A DNA stretch of 64,000 bases from Tricholoma matsutake (lineage: Eukaryota > Basidiomycota > Agaricomycetes > Agaricales > Tricholomataceae). Both the position numbers and the translations under genes were made by a program. The stretch is taken from the NCBI GenBank assembly GCA_026075535.2, contig AP026538.1:8370001-8434000 (forward strand), written 5' to 3'. Shown piece after piece: positions 10,952-21,275 of this stretch (the first letter of the stretch is position 1; every line of letters starts with the position of its first letter). The notes beneath the pieces were generated by a model. That model had not been told where the DNA came from. It saw nothing but the letters and a program-made list of their open reading frames with translations, and did no database searches.

Positions 10952-13900
10952 TCAAAACTTGCTGAGCAGTGGCTCATCATTATAAGGGATTAGCTCATTG
11001 TTGTGAGATGAGAGGGCAGGGACATTTGAGTCCCCCACCATTGGGGCATCCACTGGGTTAGGGGGCTCTGGCACAGCGGAATCAGATATGACTGTTGCCA
11101 CTAGGTTGAAAGCCAGCAACAGGACTTGGGAGATGGGAGACTCTGATGGGTGGGTCAGAGTCATGGTGTTGATGGACTGGATGCCTTCTAGAGGTCCAGA
11201 AAATGGGGGAAGTGGGTGCAATAAGGAGCCTCCCTCATTGGACACATCATTAGTGCTATCCTCATCATCATCCCAGTTTTTCTTTCAATGGGAGATGTTG
11301 GCAATGGTGCCAAATCAATTTCAGCATTGGCCCCCTCTGTATACTGATGGGGGAATGCCAGCAGCTGCTTGTCACTTAGCCTTGAGGGCCCATTTATGAG
11401 CCTGGGTGGACTTGATGGTGACAGTGATATCCTGCCATCTGCCAGTAGGATCTTCTTTACCATAGATTTCTTCTTCAGTAAGTGGTGGAGTGGAAGCTGC
11501 AGCCAAGGTACTGGCTACAGCATTGTTGTTGAGGTTGATGCAGGATGGGCCCATGCCCAGAGTTTTATAGGGTACACTGGAGTAGTCCAGTGTATCAGAA
11601 GGCCAATTGTTTCCAGCTTGGGGTTGCGCTGATGGTAAGGAACTGCTCCCCTACTTGGGGCAGAGGAGTCCCTCTTTCTCTTCAGTTGAGGAGGGTGACT
11701 GGAGAAGTCATTGGGGCTGGGTGTCCACATGCGCAGCTCCATCATCAAAGGTTCATCCTCTGAGCAAATGTTGGGGTGTTCCCTCAGACAACTCAAGATC
11801 TCTGAGGTGGTGGCAGATTCCTTGGGGCAAGAGGAGGAGGCATTGGTCACCATGGACATAAGCCAGCTCACAGCATAATGATGTGCTTCATGAGCTTCTT
11901 TGTCCATGATACCCATGTTTGCAAGGTGTCTTACGATGTCCTCAACAGTGGTGTTGTCAGTGAGATTCAGCATAGGTTGTCTATGCTGAGTGGGGGCAAT
12001 CACAAGATTGTTCTTCTTGTGAGTCTGATGGTAGAGTCCAGGAAGGGTGAACACTTCTGCCAAGAGGATGTTCAGGCCAAACCTTTGCCTCTGGGTGGCC
12101 CCCAGTGACAGTTGTTGACAAGTCAGGAGATATCCCTGATGTGGGGCAGTGTGGTTCATCATGAATCCAGGTATCCCTTGCCACTGGTGAAGGTTGCAGT
12201 GCATGTACTGTGCCCAATGTTCTGGTGAGTCCAGAAGCCCCAGGTTCTCCAACTGATGGGGGTTCTGGAGTCAAAATGCAACCCTCATGTTGACTGTTGT
12301 TCTGCAGGGAGCCAGCTGGGAAGCCTCCAGTGGGCTAGAACATAAAGCATCAATGGTGTCCTCACCATTGGTGGGGCCTCATTTACATAGTGCATGTACT
12401 TGCACACTTGGTTGAGGGAGGTGTAGTTGCCAGAGAGGTGTGCCTCTCTGGCCCATTTGTCAAATTCCATGGTGTTGAGGGGCACAGAGGTAGGGACAGC
12501 TCCATGCAGCCATGCTGCTGGAGTGAAGTAACCTATCCTGAGGGGCCCAGGTACTGAGGTGGTGGTCCTCAGTTGAGGTTGGATCAGCAGAGGTGGGAAT
12601 GCCTTGTGCATGTGGGTATCCTCATCAATGGTGATGGGGCATGAAGAACTAGAAGAGGCCACAGCCTGAGGGGCAGCAGCAACAGGATGGGCTGGAGGTA
12701 TGTTGACTGCAGGAGGTTGAGGTGGTGCAGGCTGAGCAGCTGCACTCATGTATAGGCTCCTCTGAGGTCTCTCAGGGGAGGTAGGGGGTTCACAAGTCCT
12801 TGCTCACTTGGACTGACATCCATTGAGCTTGTTGCAAAGATGGTCAGCTTCCTCCTCAAGTCTCCTAATGATAGACCTCAGCCTTCAGATGTCAAGTTTG
12901 TACTCATCATATCTGTGATCCACTCAGGCTATTTTCCCAGTGGATATGTCCAAGTCTTGATGGTCTCTTGCACTGAGGAAATCCTTGCCCTGGTCCAGCA
13001 CATAGTTGTATACATGCAGTGTGTACTCCTTGCACGTCGGGCAAGGACCTCTGTGAATCAAGTTGCTGTGGTCATGTAAGGGCAACCTTATGATCAAAGC
13101 AGAATGAGCCCGGTACTTGCAAGGGAAATTTGAAGTTAATATTGGAGCCTCTAGATAATACAATACTACCCACCTTGCAAGGGAAATCTGAAGAGAATAC
13201 TCTAAGGATCACCCTGCAAGGTGAAACTACTTAACTAGACTACCAAGGCTAACTAAGGCCAATAAGATAGGGCCTGCAACTGACAGGCAGAATACTGATA
13301 CTCCACAATGTATGACCCTGCATCCCAATGTAGCCTATAATGAACACAGGCTATGACCAACATCACAAAGGAACCAAAGACTCTATTAAACATGGCTAGG
13401 AAGGTCCAATGACTGAAGGGGATGATCCTTAAGTACTGGGGGATTGTCCTAGGCCTTGGCAAAGCCCCAAAACCTGCATGAAGGTACTTTGAGATACTCC
13501 GAAGTACTTTGCAGCACTTTGTGGGCATCATACATGACTGGGGAAGGTGTTTGTGGTACCTATGACAGAGGTAATGTGTTCACAAGCATAGTCAAAGGGT
13601 TTTGTGGATGTGCGAAGGTCTTTGAAGTCATTCAAAGACCTCTGAAGATTTTTGGAGATGTTTGCAGACCTTCATAGATGTTTGCAGATGTTGTTGAGAT
13701 TGGAGATGGAGAGGGGAATGAAGGTGGAGGGCCCAAGATGTTGTAGAGTGGTTAGGGACAATAGGGAATGTTGACTGTATCTACCAAGTGATCCCCTTAC
13801 AGGTCATCAGCACGCCATGAGTTGTTGTTACTCATGTTGGTGTCTACACTATCTTAGTGTGGCTGTTGAGGTTGAGCCACAAGTCTGTCAACATGGCTCC

Positions 13901-14129
13901 TTGGTGCATGTTTGCCTATGTTGGGCAAACAGTATTCCTTCTCATCTTCCCTGTCTGAGCTGGGTGGCTCAGACTCTCTTATTCTCTCCTTCCCCTTCCC
14001 CCTTTGAGACTGTGCTGGGGGCTCAGTCTTGCATGTCCTGTGTGAGTGGTTGTTGTTGTTGTTGCTTGAGTCATCCCCCATGGGGTTGTCTGCATCTTGG
14101 GAAAAATTTGCCATGGTCATTAAAACCAA
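10952..14129 (-). pseudogene. Broken gene of unknown function
   Basis: Successive minus-strand frames look like pieces of one protein: 14129-13854 (acidic, Asn-rich start with NNNNNHSH), 13163-12924 (contains CPTCKEYTLHVYNYVLDQGK), 12749-12285 (Pro/Ala-rich, then FDKWAREAHLSGNYTSLNQV and VLAHWRLPSWLP) and 12252-11515 (LDSPEHWAQYMHCN...). I do not recognise a domain. The LAHWRLPSWLP style recurs, to my recollection, in multi-copy hypothetical proteins of agaricomycetes, which suggests a gene carried or amplified by mobile elements. Stops and frame changes between the pieces may be introns or decay; 13200-13800 has no convincing coding sequence. Confidence 0.4.
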
Positions 14130-14224
14130 GTGAACTTGAGAAAAAAAATTTGAAGTCCATGCTTGTTGACTGTAAAGCAGCAGAGTTTCAATTCACTCAG
14201 ATGTTGGACATGTCACCTGTCCAA

Positions 14225-14393
14225 TGTTGAAATATCGAGCTCAGCTGTGTCAGGCTGCTCTTTGGTCCTGATGCTGTTCTGTTATCATGATCCGCCTCCA
14301 TTGCCTAGTTACCAGTACTTATATATACTTCACTGTACCATATCGTGCTCTTTGAGCACTTGTAACCCACGGGCACTTCCCCTTTTTGCAACA
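14225..14393 (+). repeat. 5' LTR of Gag-only element
   Basis: 169 bp, TG...CA ends. It contains a TATATATACTTCAC block that could be a TATA region. Differences from the 3' LTR sit almost entirely at positions where one copy has TG and the other CA or CG, so an ancestral CpG can be inferred. Confidence 0.9.
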
Positions 14394-14676
14394 CAAGTGC
14401 TCTTCACCCTGTGTGGCTTAAAACTCGTGTGTCCAACATCTCTGTGGAGACTGTACTTCCACATTTTGGTTTAGCAGAGACTGTACTTCTGCCTTGCTCG
14501 GAACTTTGTGCACAGCAGTGACTGGACCTCTGCTTTCTTACTTGTGATGTAACTTTCGGAACCTGCAGAGATGCACTTCTGCTTCAGCCTTTGTGATCTG
14601 TGCCAACTCACATATGGCCCATACATTCATTCATTCCTAGTCTTATCTTCAACAATGTTTAATCTATCTTATCACA

Positions 14677-15486
14677 ATGTCTTCAGAATCTATTCGGTTC
14701 CCATCTCTCAATCACACCAACTATGCCAAATGGGTTTTGCAGATGGAAGCAATCTTGATTCGGGGTGGCTTCTGGGGGCTAGTCACTGGGAATGAGGCAT
14801 TGGGCGAGAATGAGGTGGATGAGAAGAAGAAGAAAGCTTTTGCACAGAGGCAAGCTCAGTGCCAAGCAGAGATTGTGTTGAGGGTTGAAGATTCTCAGTT
14901 ACCCCATATGGCAGATCGTGATCTGAAAGTCATTTGGAACGCTCTCACCTCTGTTCATCATGCTCAAGGTTTCGGTAGTCAACTCCAGCTTTGTCGCCAC
15001 TTCATCACTGCCACCATGAAGAAGGACCAGTCCATGGAAGGTTGGATTGGGGAGGTATGCTCTCGTTCAAACAGACTCAAAGTCATTGATGTGTCTGTCT
15101 CCAACGAGGATATTATTGTTGTTCTCACCGCTGGGCTACCATCTTCCTATGCACCTGTCATCATTTCCCTTGATTCTGTCAAAGCTACTGAGCTCACGCT
15201 TGACTTTGTCATCACCCGGGTTCTCAACAAAGAAAGTTGCCAAGTCATCTCTTTGGAGCCCAATGTCGAGGTCAAGAAAGAAGAACCCAACAATGTAGCC
15301 ATGTTATCTGCACATAGCATTCAATGCTTCTATTGTTTGGAGAAGGGACACTTCACCAGTGTATGCCCTCAAAAGGCAAAGGATGTCAAGGAGCAGGAGG
15401 ACAAGGGTTGTAGTCAAGTTATGAGCAATGCCCACTTTGCTTCCACAGCCACAGATGAGTCTGATGAAGAAAACTATGCTATGTGA
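14677..15486 (+). CDS. gag: Gag polyprotein (UBN2-type, CCHC zinc knuckle)
   Basis: This intact ORF of 269 residues is a copia-type Gag. The N-terminus SIRFPSLNHTNYAKWVLQME matches the conserved opening block of that family. The middle (about residues 60-200) is the UBN2-like capsid core with SMEGWIGEVCSR and VLTAGLPSSYAPVI. A zinc knuckle CFYCLEKGHFTSVC (C-X2-C-X4-H-X4-C) lies at about residues 212-225. The acidic tail ends in DESDEENYAM, and TGA follows at once. No protease, integrase or RT follows; 82 bp later comes the 3' LTR. It would assemble particles and bind RNA, while enzymes would have to come from another copia element. The start chosen is the first ATG that precedes the conserved block. 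Confidence 0.92.
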   Translation: MSSESIRFPSLNHTNYAKWVLQMEAILIRGGFWGLVTGNEALGENEVDEKKKKAFAQRQAQCQAEIVLRVEDSQLPHMADRDLKVIWNALTSVHHAQGFGSQLQLCRHFITATMKKDQSMEGWIGEVCSRSNRLKVIDVSVSNEDIIVVLTAGLPSSYAPVIISLDSVKATELTLDFVITRVLNKESCQVISLEPNVEVKKEEPNNVAMLSAHSIQCFYCLEKGHFTSVCPQKAKDVKEQEDKGCSQVMSNAHFASTATDESDEENYAM

Positions 15487-15568
15487 TGGAATTTTTGTTC
15501 ATTTTCATTATTCATTTATTTGTATCCTTTTATGTGATTTATCTTATGGTCTTTTGCTCAAGGGGGTG

Positions 15569-15735
15569 TGTTGAAATATCGAGCTCAGCTGTGTCAGGCC
15601 ACTCTTTGGTCCTGATGCTGTTCTGTTATCATGATCCGCCTCTGTTGCCTAGTTACCAGTACTTATATATACTTCACTGTACCGTATCGTGCTCTTTGAG
15701 CACTTGTAACCCATGGGTGCCCCCTTTTTGCAACA
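15569..15735 (+). repeat. 3' LTR of Gag-only element
   Basis: 167 bp, preceded by the polypurine tract at 15560-15568 and followed by the TCCAA target duplication. Confidence 0.9.
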
Positions 15736-17290
15736 TCCAATGCAAGTAAAGAAGTCAAGGACTTCTTTAGCTATTGTTGCATGTCTTGGCAGATTCTGCC
15801 AATCTCTGGTGCTCATGGGTGCCAGATACACATCCATAGCTGCAAGCTCATAGCAGTTCACCAGTGGCTCCCAAGTGGTCTCTCCCAGACTCCACTTGAC
15901 CTCAAACTCCACATTATGGCCTTACAATAGTGGGCCATAATCTCCTCAACAAACCATTTGGTGTTCTCTGAGGCACCAAAGTCATAAGGGTCAGAGTAAC
16001 ACCTGTTAGGGAACAGAGCATTGTTGTTTGTTGAGGGCATAGTAGGCAGACATGGAAATGCTGGTGTAAACACCTGCATTTCAGCTCCTCTGGTAACTCA
16101 TAACTCCAACTCATAGTTGGAGGTGGCTGGGAATGCATGGAGGACCTTGTAAGGAAGTTTGCTGGCATGGCCTTTGGGCAGTGCCAAGTTCTTTATAGAT
16201 AGATAGACCAGTGCTCCTGGTCATATCTCTGGTTCACTATGCCTATATTTGGTGGTGTAGTGATGCTGAAAGATCCTTTCAGCCATGATGCTGTCATGTG
16301 CCACAGCTATGTTGCGCAGAGCATTTATAGCAATGTCAATCTATTTATTGTAGAGTTTATCACAAACTCTACAAGTGCCAGGAACTGCACCCAATCCTTC
16401 TGGTTGGCTGCCACAAACACTCAGAGGATCTGTGCAATCGATCTGTTTGCTCATTCTGTGATTTGTCTGAGGATGGAATGAGGTGGACATCAGGATCTTG
16501 ATGGCCAGGATCCAATGTATTTCATGCCACCACTTTGACATGGACTTGGAGTCTTGATCACATACAATCAAGTTGAGCAGTCTGTGCAAGTGCACAATCT
16601 CCTTCACAAAAATGGGAGACAGTTGGGACACTATCATTGTTGTGTTCACTGGAACCAGGTGAACCAATGATGATAACCAGCAGATGATCACTTAAACATA
16701 ATCAAAGCCATTGGACTCTGGGAAGGGTCCAATAAAGTCCATCCCAATGGACTCCCAAGGCCTTATGGGAGTTGGGAGGGAATGCAACTTGCCCTTAGGG
16801 GGCTGGTATCTGCTTTTCAAGTGAACACATGACTCACATGAGTGACTCTAGTGTTGCCACAGCTCAAACTGACTTAAGCTGAGGTCTTTGCTATCTTGGG
16901 AAATAAATTACCAAAATATTTGAGGAGCTAGATCCCATAAAAAGCTGAGGGTCTCCTGATCAGAGAAGCCATTCCTGAGATATTTAAGCAGCTTTGAAAC
17001 AGCTCAAGCCAAGCCATTTTAGAGCCATTTCAAAGCTGCATAAATATCTCAGGAATTGCTTCTCCGATTGCTTAGAGTTGGCAGGAGACCCCTCAGCTTT
17101 TGATGGGATCTAGCTCCTCAAATATTTTGGTAATTTTACATAATTTATTTCCCAAGATAGCAAAAGACCTTGGCTTAAGTCAGCTTAAGCCATGGGAACA
17201 CTATATGAGTCACAGAATTTCTTGACTTTGTGCTGAAGTCAAGGCCACCAATACCAACAATGGATGTATTCTGATGTTTTCCTCATGGTT
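15736..17290 (-). pseudogene. Ty3/gypsy (chromovirus) Pol 3' remnant
   Basis: Minus-strand frames read the integrase region LHSLPTPIRPWESIGMDFIG (about 16790-16730), the core block LSSLVHLVPVNTT (16670), SFHPQTNHRMSKQID (about 16470-16430), the C-terminal part ELPEELKCRCLHQHFHVCLL (16100-16040) and a chromodomain-like EFEVKWSLGETTWEPLVNCYEL (15910-15850). Frames are shifted and stopped. Its 3' end was split by the Gag-only element at 14225-15735, and a MITE (16849-17203) interrupts the zinc-finger side of the integrase. RT and Gag are missing. Confidence 0.75.
16849..17203. mobile_element. Palindromic foldback MITE
   Basis: A long imperfect palindrome is centred near 17025. The arm with GACTTAAGCTGAGGTCTTTGCT and the block ATATTTGAGGAGCTAGATC returns inverted up to 17203. 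The ends are AGTGTT/AACACT flanked by TA, suggesting a TA target. It is inserted in the gypsy integrase remnant and has no ORF. Confidence 0.7.
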
Positions 17291-17304
17291 TCAATAAACA
17301 TGTT

Positions 17305-17836
17305 GTGGCCTTGGCTAGAGAGAATGAGGCCTATTCAGATGATGAGTTGGCTGAAGGAAATGCTGAGTCAGTTAATGCAGTGTCCCACATCAAGGAGAAG
17401 GAGGGACGCTTGACAAAAGTCACTGCATTCTTTAGAATGACTGATAAAGAGTGCAAGTGGATGAATAGAAGCAAAAGAAGACACCTTAAGTTGGCCAATC
17501 TTTGTTTTTCTTTTTACATTTGACTGATCCTATTTATCTGTAGACTGAAGTGATGCTGTGAAGACCCCCATGCCAAAGTTATCTGAGCTCACTGCTCTCC
17601 CAAAGAAAGTCCCAATTGATTGGTTTGATCCTATCTATTGGAACAATCTTTCTATCCATGAGCATGCCCAATATGTCAAGAATGGTGCTTATGTTGCTCT
17701 GCCACCTGCAGAGCTCTGTGCCAGGTGGGATGAGTGTGAGAAATGGAAGAGTATGCCAGAGAAGAAGTTTATGGCCAAATATGGTGATGAAGTGCAGACA
17801 GGATACAAGCTACCTATGCCAGATGAATTGGAATGA
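17305..17836 (+). pseudogene. Unknown coding fragment
   Basis: Two plus-strand frames may belong together. 17305-17523 is charged and lysine-rich. 17558-17836 encodes a protein containing VPIDWFDPIYWNNLSIHEHA and YVALPPAELCARWDECEKWK, with a composition and charge pattern that look like real protein. A CTGTAG acceptor at 17538-17543 may join them. I recognise no domain. It could be the end of a multi-copy agaricomycete protein. Confidence 0.35.
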
Positions 17837-17959
17837 CTTGAGCAGCAGGATGATGAGGAAGATGAAGATGAGCCAGATGTATCAGGTGAGGGGTCAGGTG
17901 ATGAGGGGTCAGGTGATGAATGAGATACAGGTGTTGTTTAGTACATATTCTGGTTAATG

Positions 17960-19489
17960 GTGGTAATTAATTTACTTACCTCTTCATATTCATGCTGCCA
18001 AGTCACTTAATGTATTTCAAGTTAATACCATCTTTTCTATTTATCCAAAGCTATTTACACATGAAAATTTATTGGTGCCTTCTGTTGGGAGCCCAACATA
18101 CAACCAGGACCTTCCTGGCAATACCATAAGTGCCTGAAGGCCACTGGACAGTTGTGACATGAGTGATAATATGGACAGGCTCAATAATACTAAAGTTGTT
18201 AGAGGGGAGTGCATCAACAATTCATACCATAAATCCAGGGTGGTGTATGAATGGTGCCTGCCTCTCCTCTTGTGAACTCAAAATTGCAGCAAGCACAATC
18301 ATGCGATGCATGGGAACCTGCCAAACTCACTCATGTCAACACTGAAAGTACTTAACACCCAACATCTTGTAGGTAATTCATTTCATCCTTATTCCCCAAA
18401 GCCCCACTATGACATGGCACCTGCCCCAGCCCTATGAGCAACTGCATGTGGGGTGGATCACAGGTGCTCACAACAACCTCAATGGTGATGTGCACCATGT
18501 ATCAACTACTACCACTAACAGGCTCAACAATGAGGTAAGTTTTTTTTTCCTTTTCTCATTCCAGTTCATTGACAATAACACAACTTTTTAGGTACTACCG
18601 ATGACTGCCCCCTGACCCCCTCTGCTAACAATGGACAACCCAGCACCTGCTCCCACCACTGCAGGCAACTGCTTGTGAGGTGGATGAGGGTGCAAGGATG
18701 GGTGACAAAATGAGAATGGGGACAGGGATGGGGCACCACAACAAAACCAAGGGAGGGGGTATGAAGAGAAATGACAATGAACAATGCAGCACCTGCCCCC
18801 AGCCCTGCGAGGGTAGCTAGGAGAGGACAACAGGGAGGTAGAACAAGGGAAATGAGTGCATGGCAGGGGGCCAAATGACATGTTGTTGTTTGGGCTCTAG
18901 TTATGTTTTTTTTCTCTTCTCTTCATTGTTTTATCCACTAATGAAGTTTTCTTTCTTTAGGATATAAACTACATGCCACCACCCTCACCTCCTAATAACA
19001 CCCACTGCCATGAGCCACTGCTCATGGGATGGATTGTGTGTGGAATGACAACAACAATGACAAGCAACATCAGCAAAATGACAGAACAATGACTGACTTG
19101 TCCAGTTGGGCCATGGCTACACCTGGCATGAATGAGTCCTCACTTCATGGACTTTTTTTTCTTTAGTCTGCAATTATTTTCAACTGACTCCCATTGCGCC
19201 ACTGAAAAGATGCATAGGATACCAAGATGAACAGGATGGCGAGGCTCAAACAAAGTTAAGTAGATGGAATTGGACGAAAGATGAAATGAGCCATGAAAAC
19301 GCCTTCCTGTCTTCTTAGATTAGTCTTTAGAAAAACTCACCTATCCCGATTGTATGCACTATTTCTGGCTACCAAGATCAATGATGACATAAGTGGCAAA
19401 TAAACTTGTTTAGTTACTGGAGATGACGTCTATGCTTTTTGGACCTCCTGGTCGATCAGTGATAATCGGTGTTCTCGTAAAATCTTTGT
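17960..19489. repeat. Region with dispersed GAGCA-NN-TGCTC repeat
   Basis: I see no gene. A degenerate unit (consensus roughly CCTGYGAGCAACTGCTTGTGG then GGTGGAT) occurs at about 18430, 18655, 18800 and 19010, often after a T-rich tract ending in TTTAG. The same unit recurs at about 21010, 21115, 61500, 61590 and 61685. Its core is the interrupted palindrome GAGCA-AC-TGCTC. Confidence 0.5.
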
Positions 19490-19497
19490 AGTATCAC

Positions 19498-20293
19498 AGG
19501 ACCCCTAAAAATCCCCCTATATGTATCTGCCAAATTTGGATGAAATTTGACATTTTGGCAGTCAGGTATGTGCCAATCCAGATAAGATTGGGCCCAATTT
19601 CAATGTGTATGCCGAGAATCTGGATAAAATTAGTGTAATCAGTAGGTATGTTCCCAATCTGGATAAGCTTTCAGGGTAACCTGGAGTGTTCAACTTGAAG
19701 AAATATACTGAAATATATCACAGAAAATTAGCAATAGGAATAGACAATATATTCAAAGTAAGGGTCAGAAGACTCAGAACAGCAATACTTGTACTCTTCC
19801 GAATTCTCTTGCCAGGTGTTCAAAAATGGCTATTCTTGACCTATCTCAGTGGGGATAGTAGTGTTTTGTTCAACAAGACACAGTGGATTGGCTGCAGAAA
19901 ATGCTTCCCAGAATTCCCTCCGGCAAACCTGCAAGAATATTGTGAGGCCTTGCTGACTATACCAGCAAAAGAAGAACATGCACTACTCCCCAACATTGAG
20001 CTTAGCATTACAAAACTTTTAAACTGCATACTCCCAACAACTTCCAAGATTGCTTGGAATTTATGTACACACCCTCTACTATGGTGCCAGAGCGCTGTAG
20101 AAGCCAAAAAAATAGGTATTTTAGAAGAAAATGCTGATTTTTTGTATGTCACTTCCATTTGTCTGGATAAAATCATGCCTAAACATATGTGTGTGCCATT
20201 ATCTGGATGAAATCGGTGCCTGAGTGGAAAAAAATTGTCCAGATAAGGATTTTTTTTGTGGAACATACCTTAGTAGGGGCTTTTGGGGGTCCT
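19498..20293 (+). mobile_element. hAT-like element with 8-bp target duplication
   Basis: The ends AGGACCCCTAAAA (19498) and TTTTGGGGGTCCT (20293) are inverted. AGTATCAC (19490-19497) and AGTATCGC (20294-20301) flank them as an 8-bp target duplication with one difference at a CpG. About six subterminal copies of TCTGGATAARAT, in both orientations (near 19575, 19619, 19658, 20162, 20200 and 20238), resemble transposase-binding repeats of hAT elements. The only ORF is 19686-20210. Confidence 0.75.
19686..20210 (+). CDS. Unrecognised 174-residue ORF inside hAT-like element
   Basis: This open frame fills most of the 796-bp element at 19498-20293. The predicted protein starts with a basic stretch (about residues 1-37) and contains Cys pairs (CRKC, residues 70-73) and several hydrophobic helices. 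It does not look like a hAT transposase and has no domain I recognise. The ending CVPLSG overlaps the subterminal repeats, so the last residues are repeat-encoded. It may be chance, or a captured gene fragment. Confidence 0.3.
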   Translation: MFNLKKYTEIYHRKLAIGIDNIFKVRVRRLRTAILVLFRILLPGVQKWLFLTYLSGDSSVLFNKTQWIGCRKCFPEFPPANLQEYCEALLTIPAKEEHALLPNIELSITKLLNCILPTTSKIAWNLCTHPLLWCQSAVEAKKIGILEENADFLYVTSICLDKIMPKHMCVPLSG

Positions 20294-20506
20294 AGTATCG
20301 CCTTGACTTCAGATGTTGAATTTTAACCTATTCCTTAACTCAAAAATTAAGTTTTTTTATTAAAGTGCCCTGAACAGCAAAGCTCTACAAGGACAGCCCA
20401 TTTGACCAGGATTATGCTTCCTGAGACAATAAAACTACCATGGAACCACTGTGAAATGGTGGTGATGGTTGGCAAAAAGAAGGCCAAAACAAACAGAGGC
20501 CAATAC

Positions 20507-20977
20507 AGCCATTCAGGAAAGAAGGACCAAACATATAGACATTCACTACCACTATACCCATGAATGCATAGAAAATGACAAAGTCACAGTCATTTTCATT
20601 CCTGGTAGTGATAATCTGGCTGACATGTTCACAAAGAACCTTGGCGCTGTCCTATTCAGGAAATTTAGAGACTCTCTTGGAATTACTTTCGAGATTCAAA
20701 CTTAGCTGCTTAGAGCGGTGTACAGGTGTTGAAAATATTGTTGCATATGCATATTCTCCCACATTAATTACCAATATTGTTACATGTTTCATATGCATAT
20801 TCCTCTGGAGTCATGTGATATCCTTATTATTATGTATATAAGGAGAACCTGTACCATAGTAGGAATATAGTGTTCTTATCTCTGCTAACCCTAGCTGTAA
20901 GTCTAACTAAACCCCAGGTAGGTTGTAAGGAATGTGTAGTCTCTTCCCCTGTGCAGCATATATAGTCTGCTCCAACA
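20507..20977 (+). mobile_element. 5'-truncated copia 3' end with LTR
   Basis: From about 20511 the plus strand encodes the C-terminus of the RNase H region of the copia family above (QERRTKHIDIHYHYTHECIE to the terminal TFEIQT, stop 20703-20705). It is followed at 20727-20977 by an LTR that ends CTGCTCCAACA. The polypurine tract present in the other copies is deleted, and the LTR's first half differs from theirs, so this is another subfamily. Everything upstream is lost. Confidence 0.8.
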
Positions 20978-21275
20978 ACCTGAACAGCACCTTCAACCGC
21001 TGCTGTGAGCATCTGGCATGAGCAGCTGCTTGCAGGGTGGGACCCCTTCTGTGTCACAAGGAACTGGGCACCACTGCTGCTCCCTGGCCTCAGTGGTTGT
21101 GATGGGCCCACAATGACACTATCTGCTCATAGGGTGGATCCCTATCCTGGCCCCAGTGATGACAATGCAGTGTTGTCATTGTCTTCAGCTCCTGTGCTCA
21201 AAGAAGCCCACAATTGCAGATAGGGAAGCTACACTGTACCAAGTAATATGGTATATAGAACATATACATTGTACC

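Larger units (their letters stand above)
14225..15735 (+). mobile_element. Gag-only LTR retrotransposon
   Basis: Two short LTRs (14225-14393 and 15569-15735), each TGTTGAAATATCG...TTGCAACA, flank one intact Gag ORF and nothing else. TCCAA precedes the left LTR (14220-14224) and follows the right LTR (15736-15740), a perfect 5-bp target duplication, so the element inserted as this 1.5-kb unit. A polypurine tract AAGGGGGTG adjoins the 3' LTR. The tRNA half-site used by the other copia elements is not seen after the 5' LTR. It sits in the 3' end of a Ty3/gypsy remnant. Confidence 0.9.
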
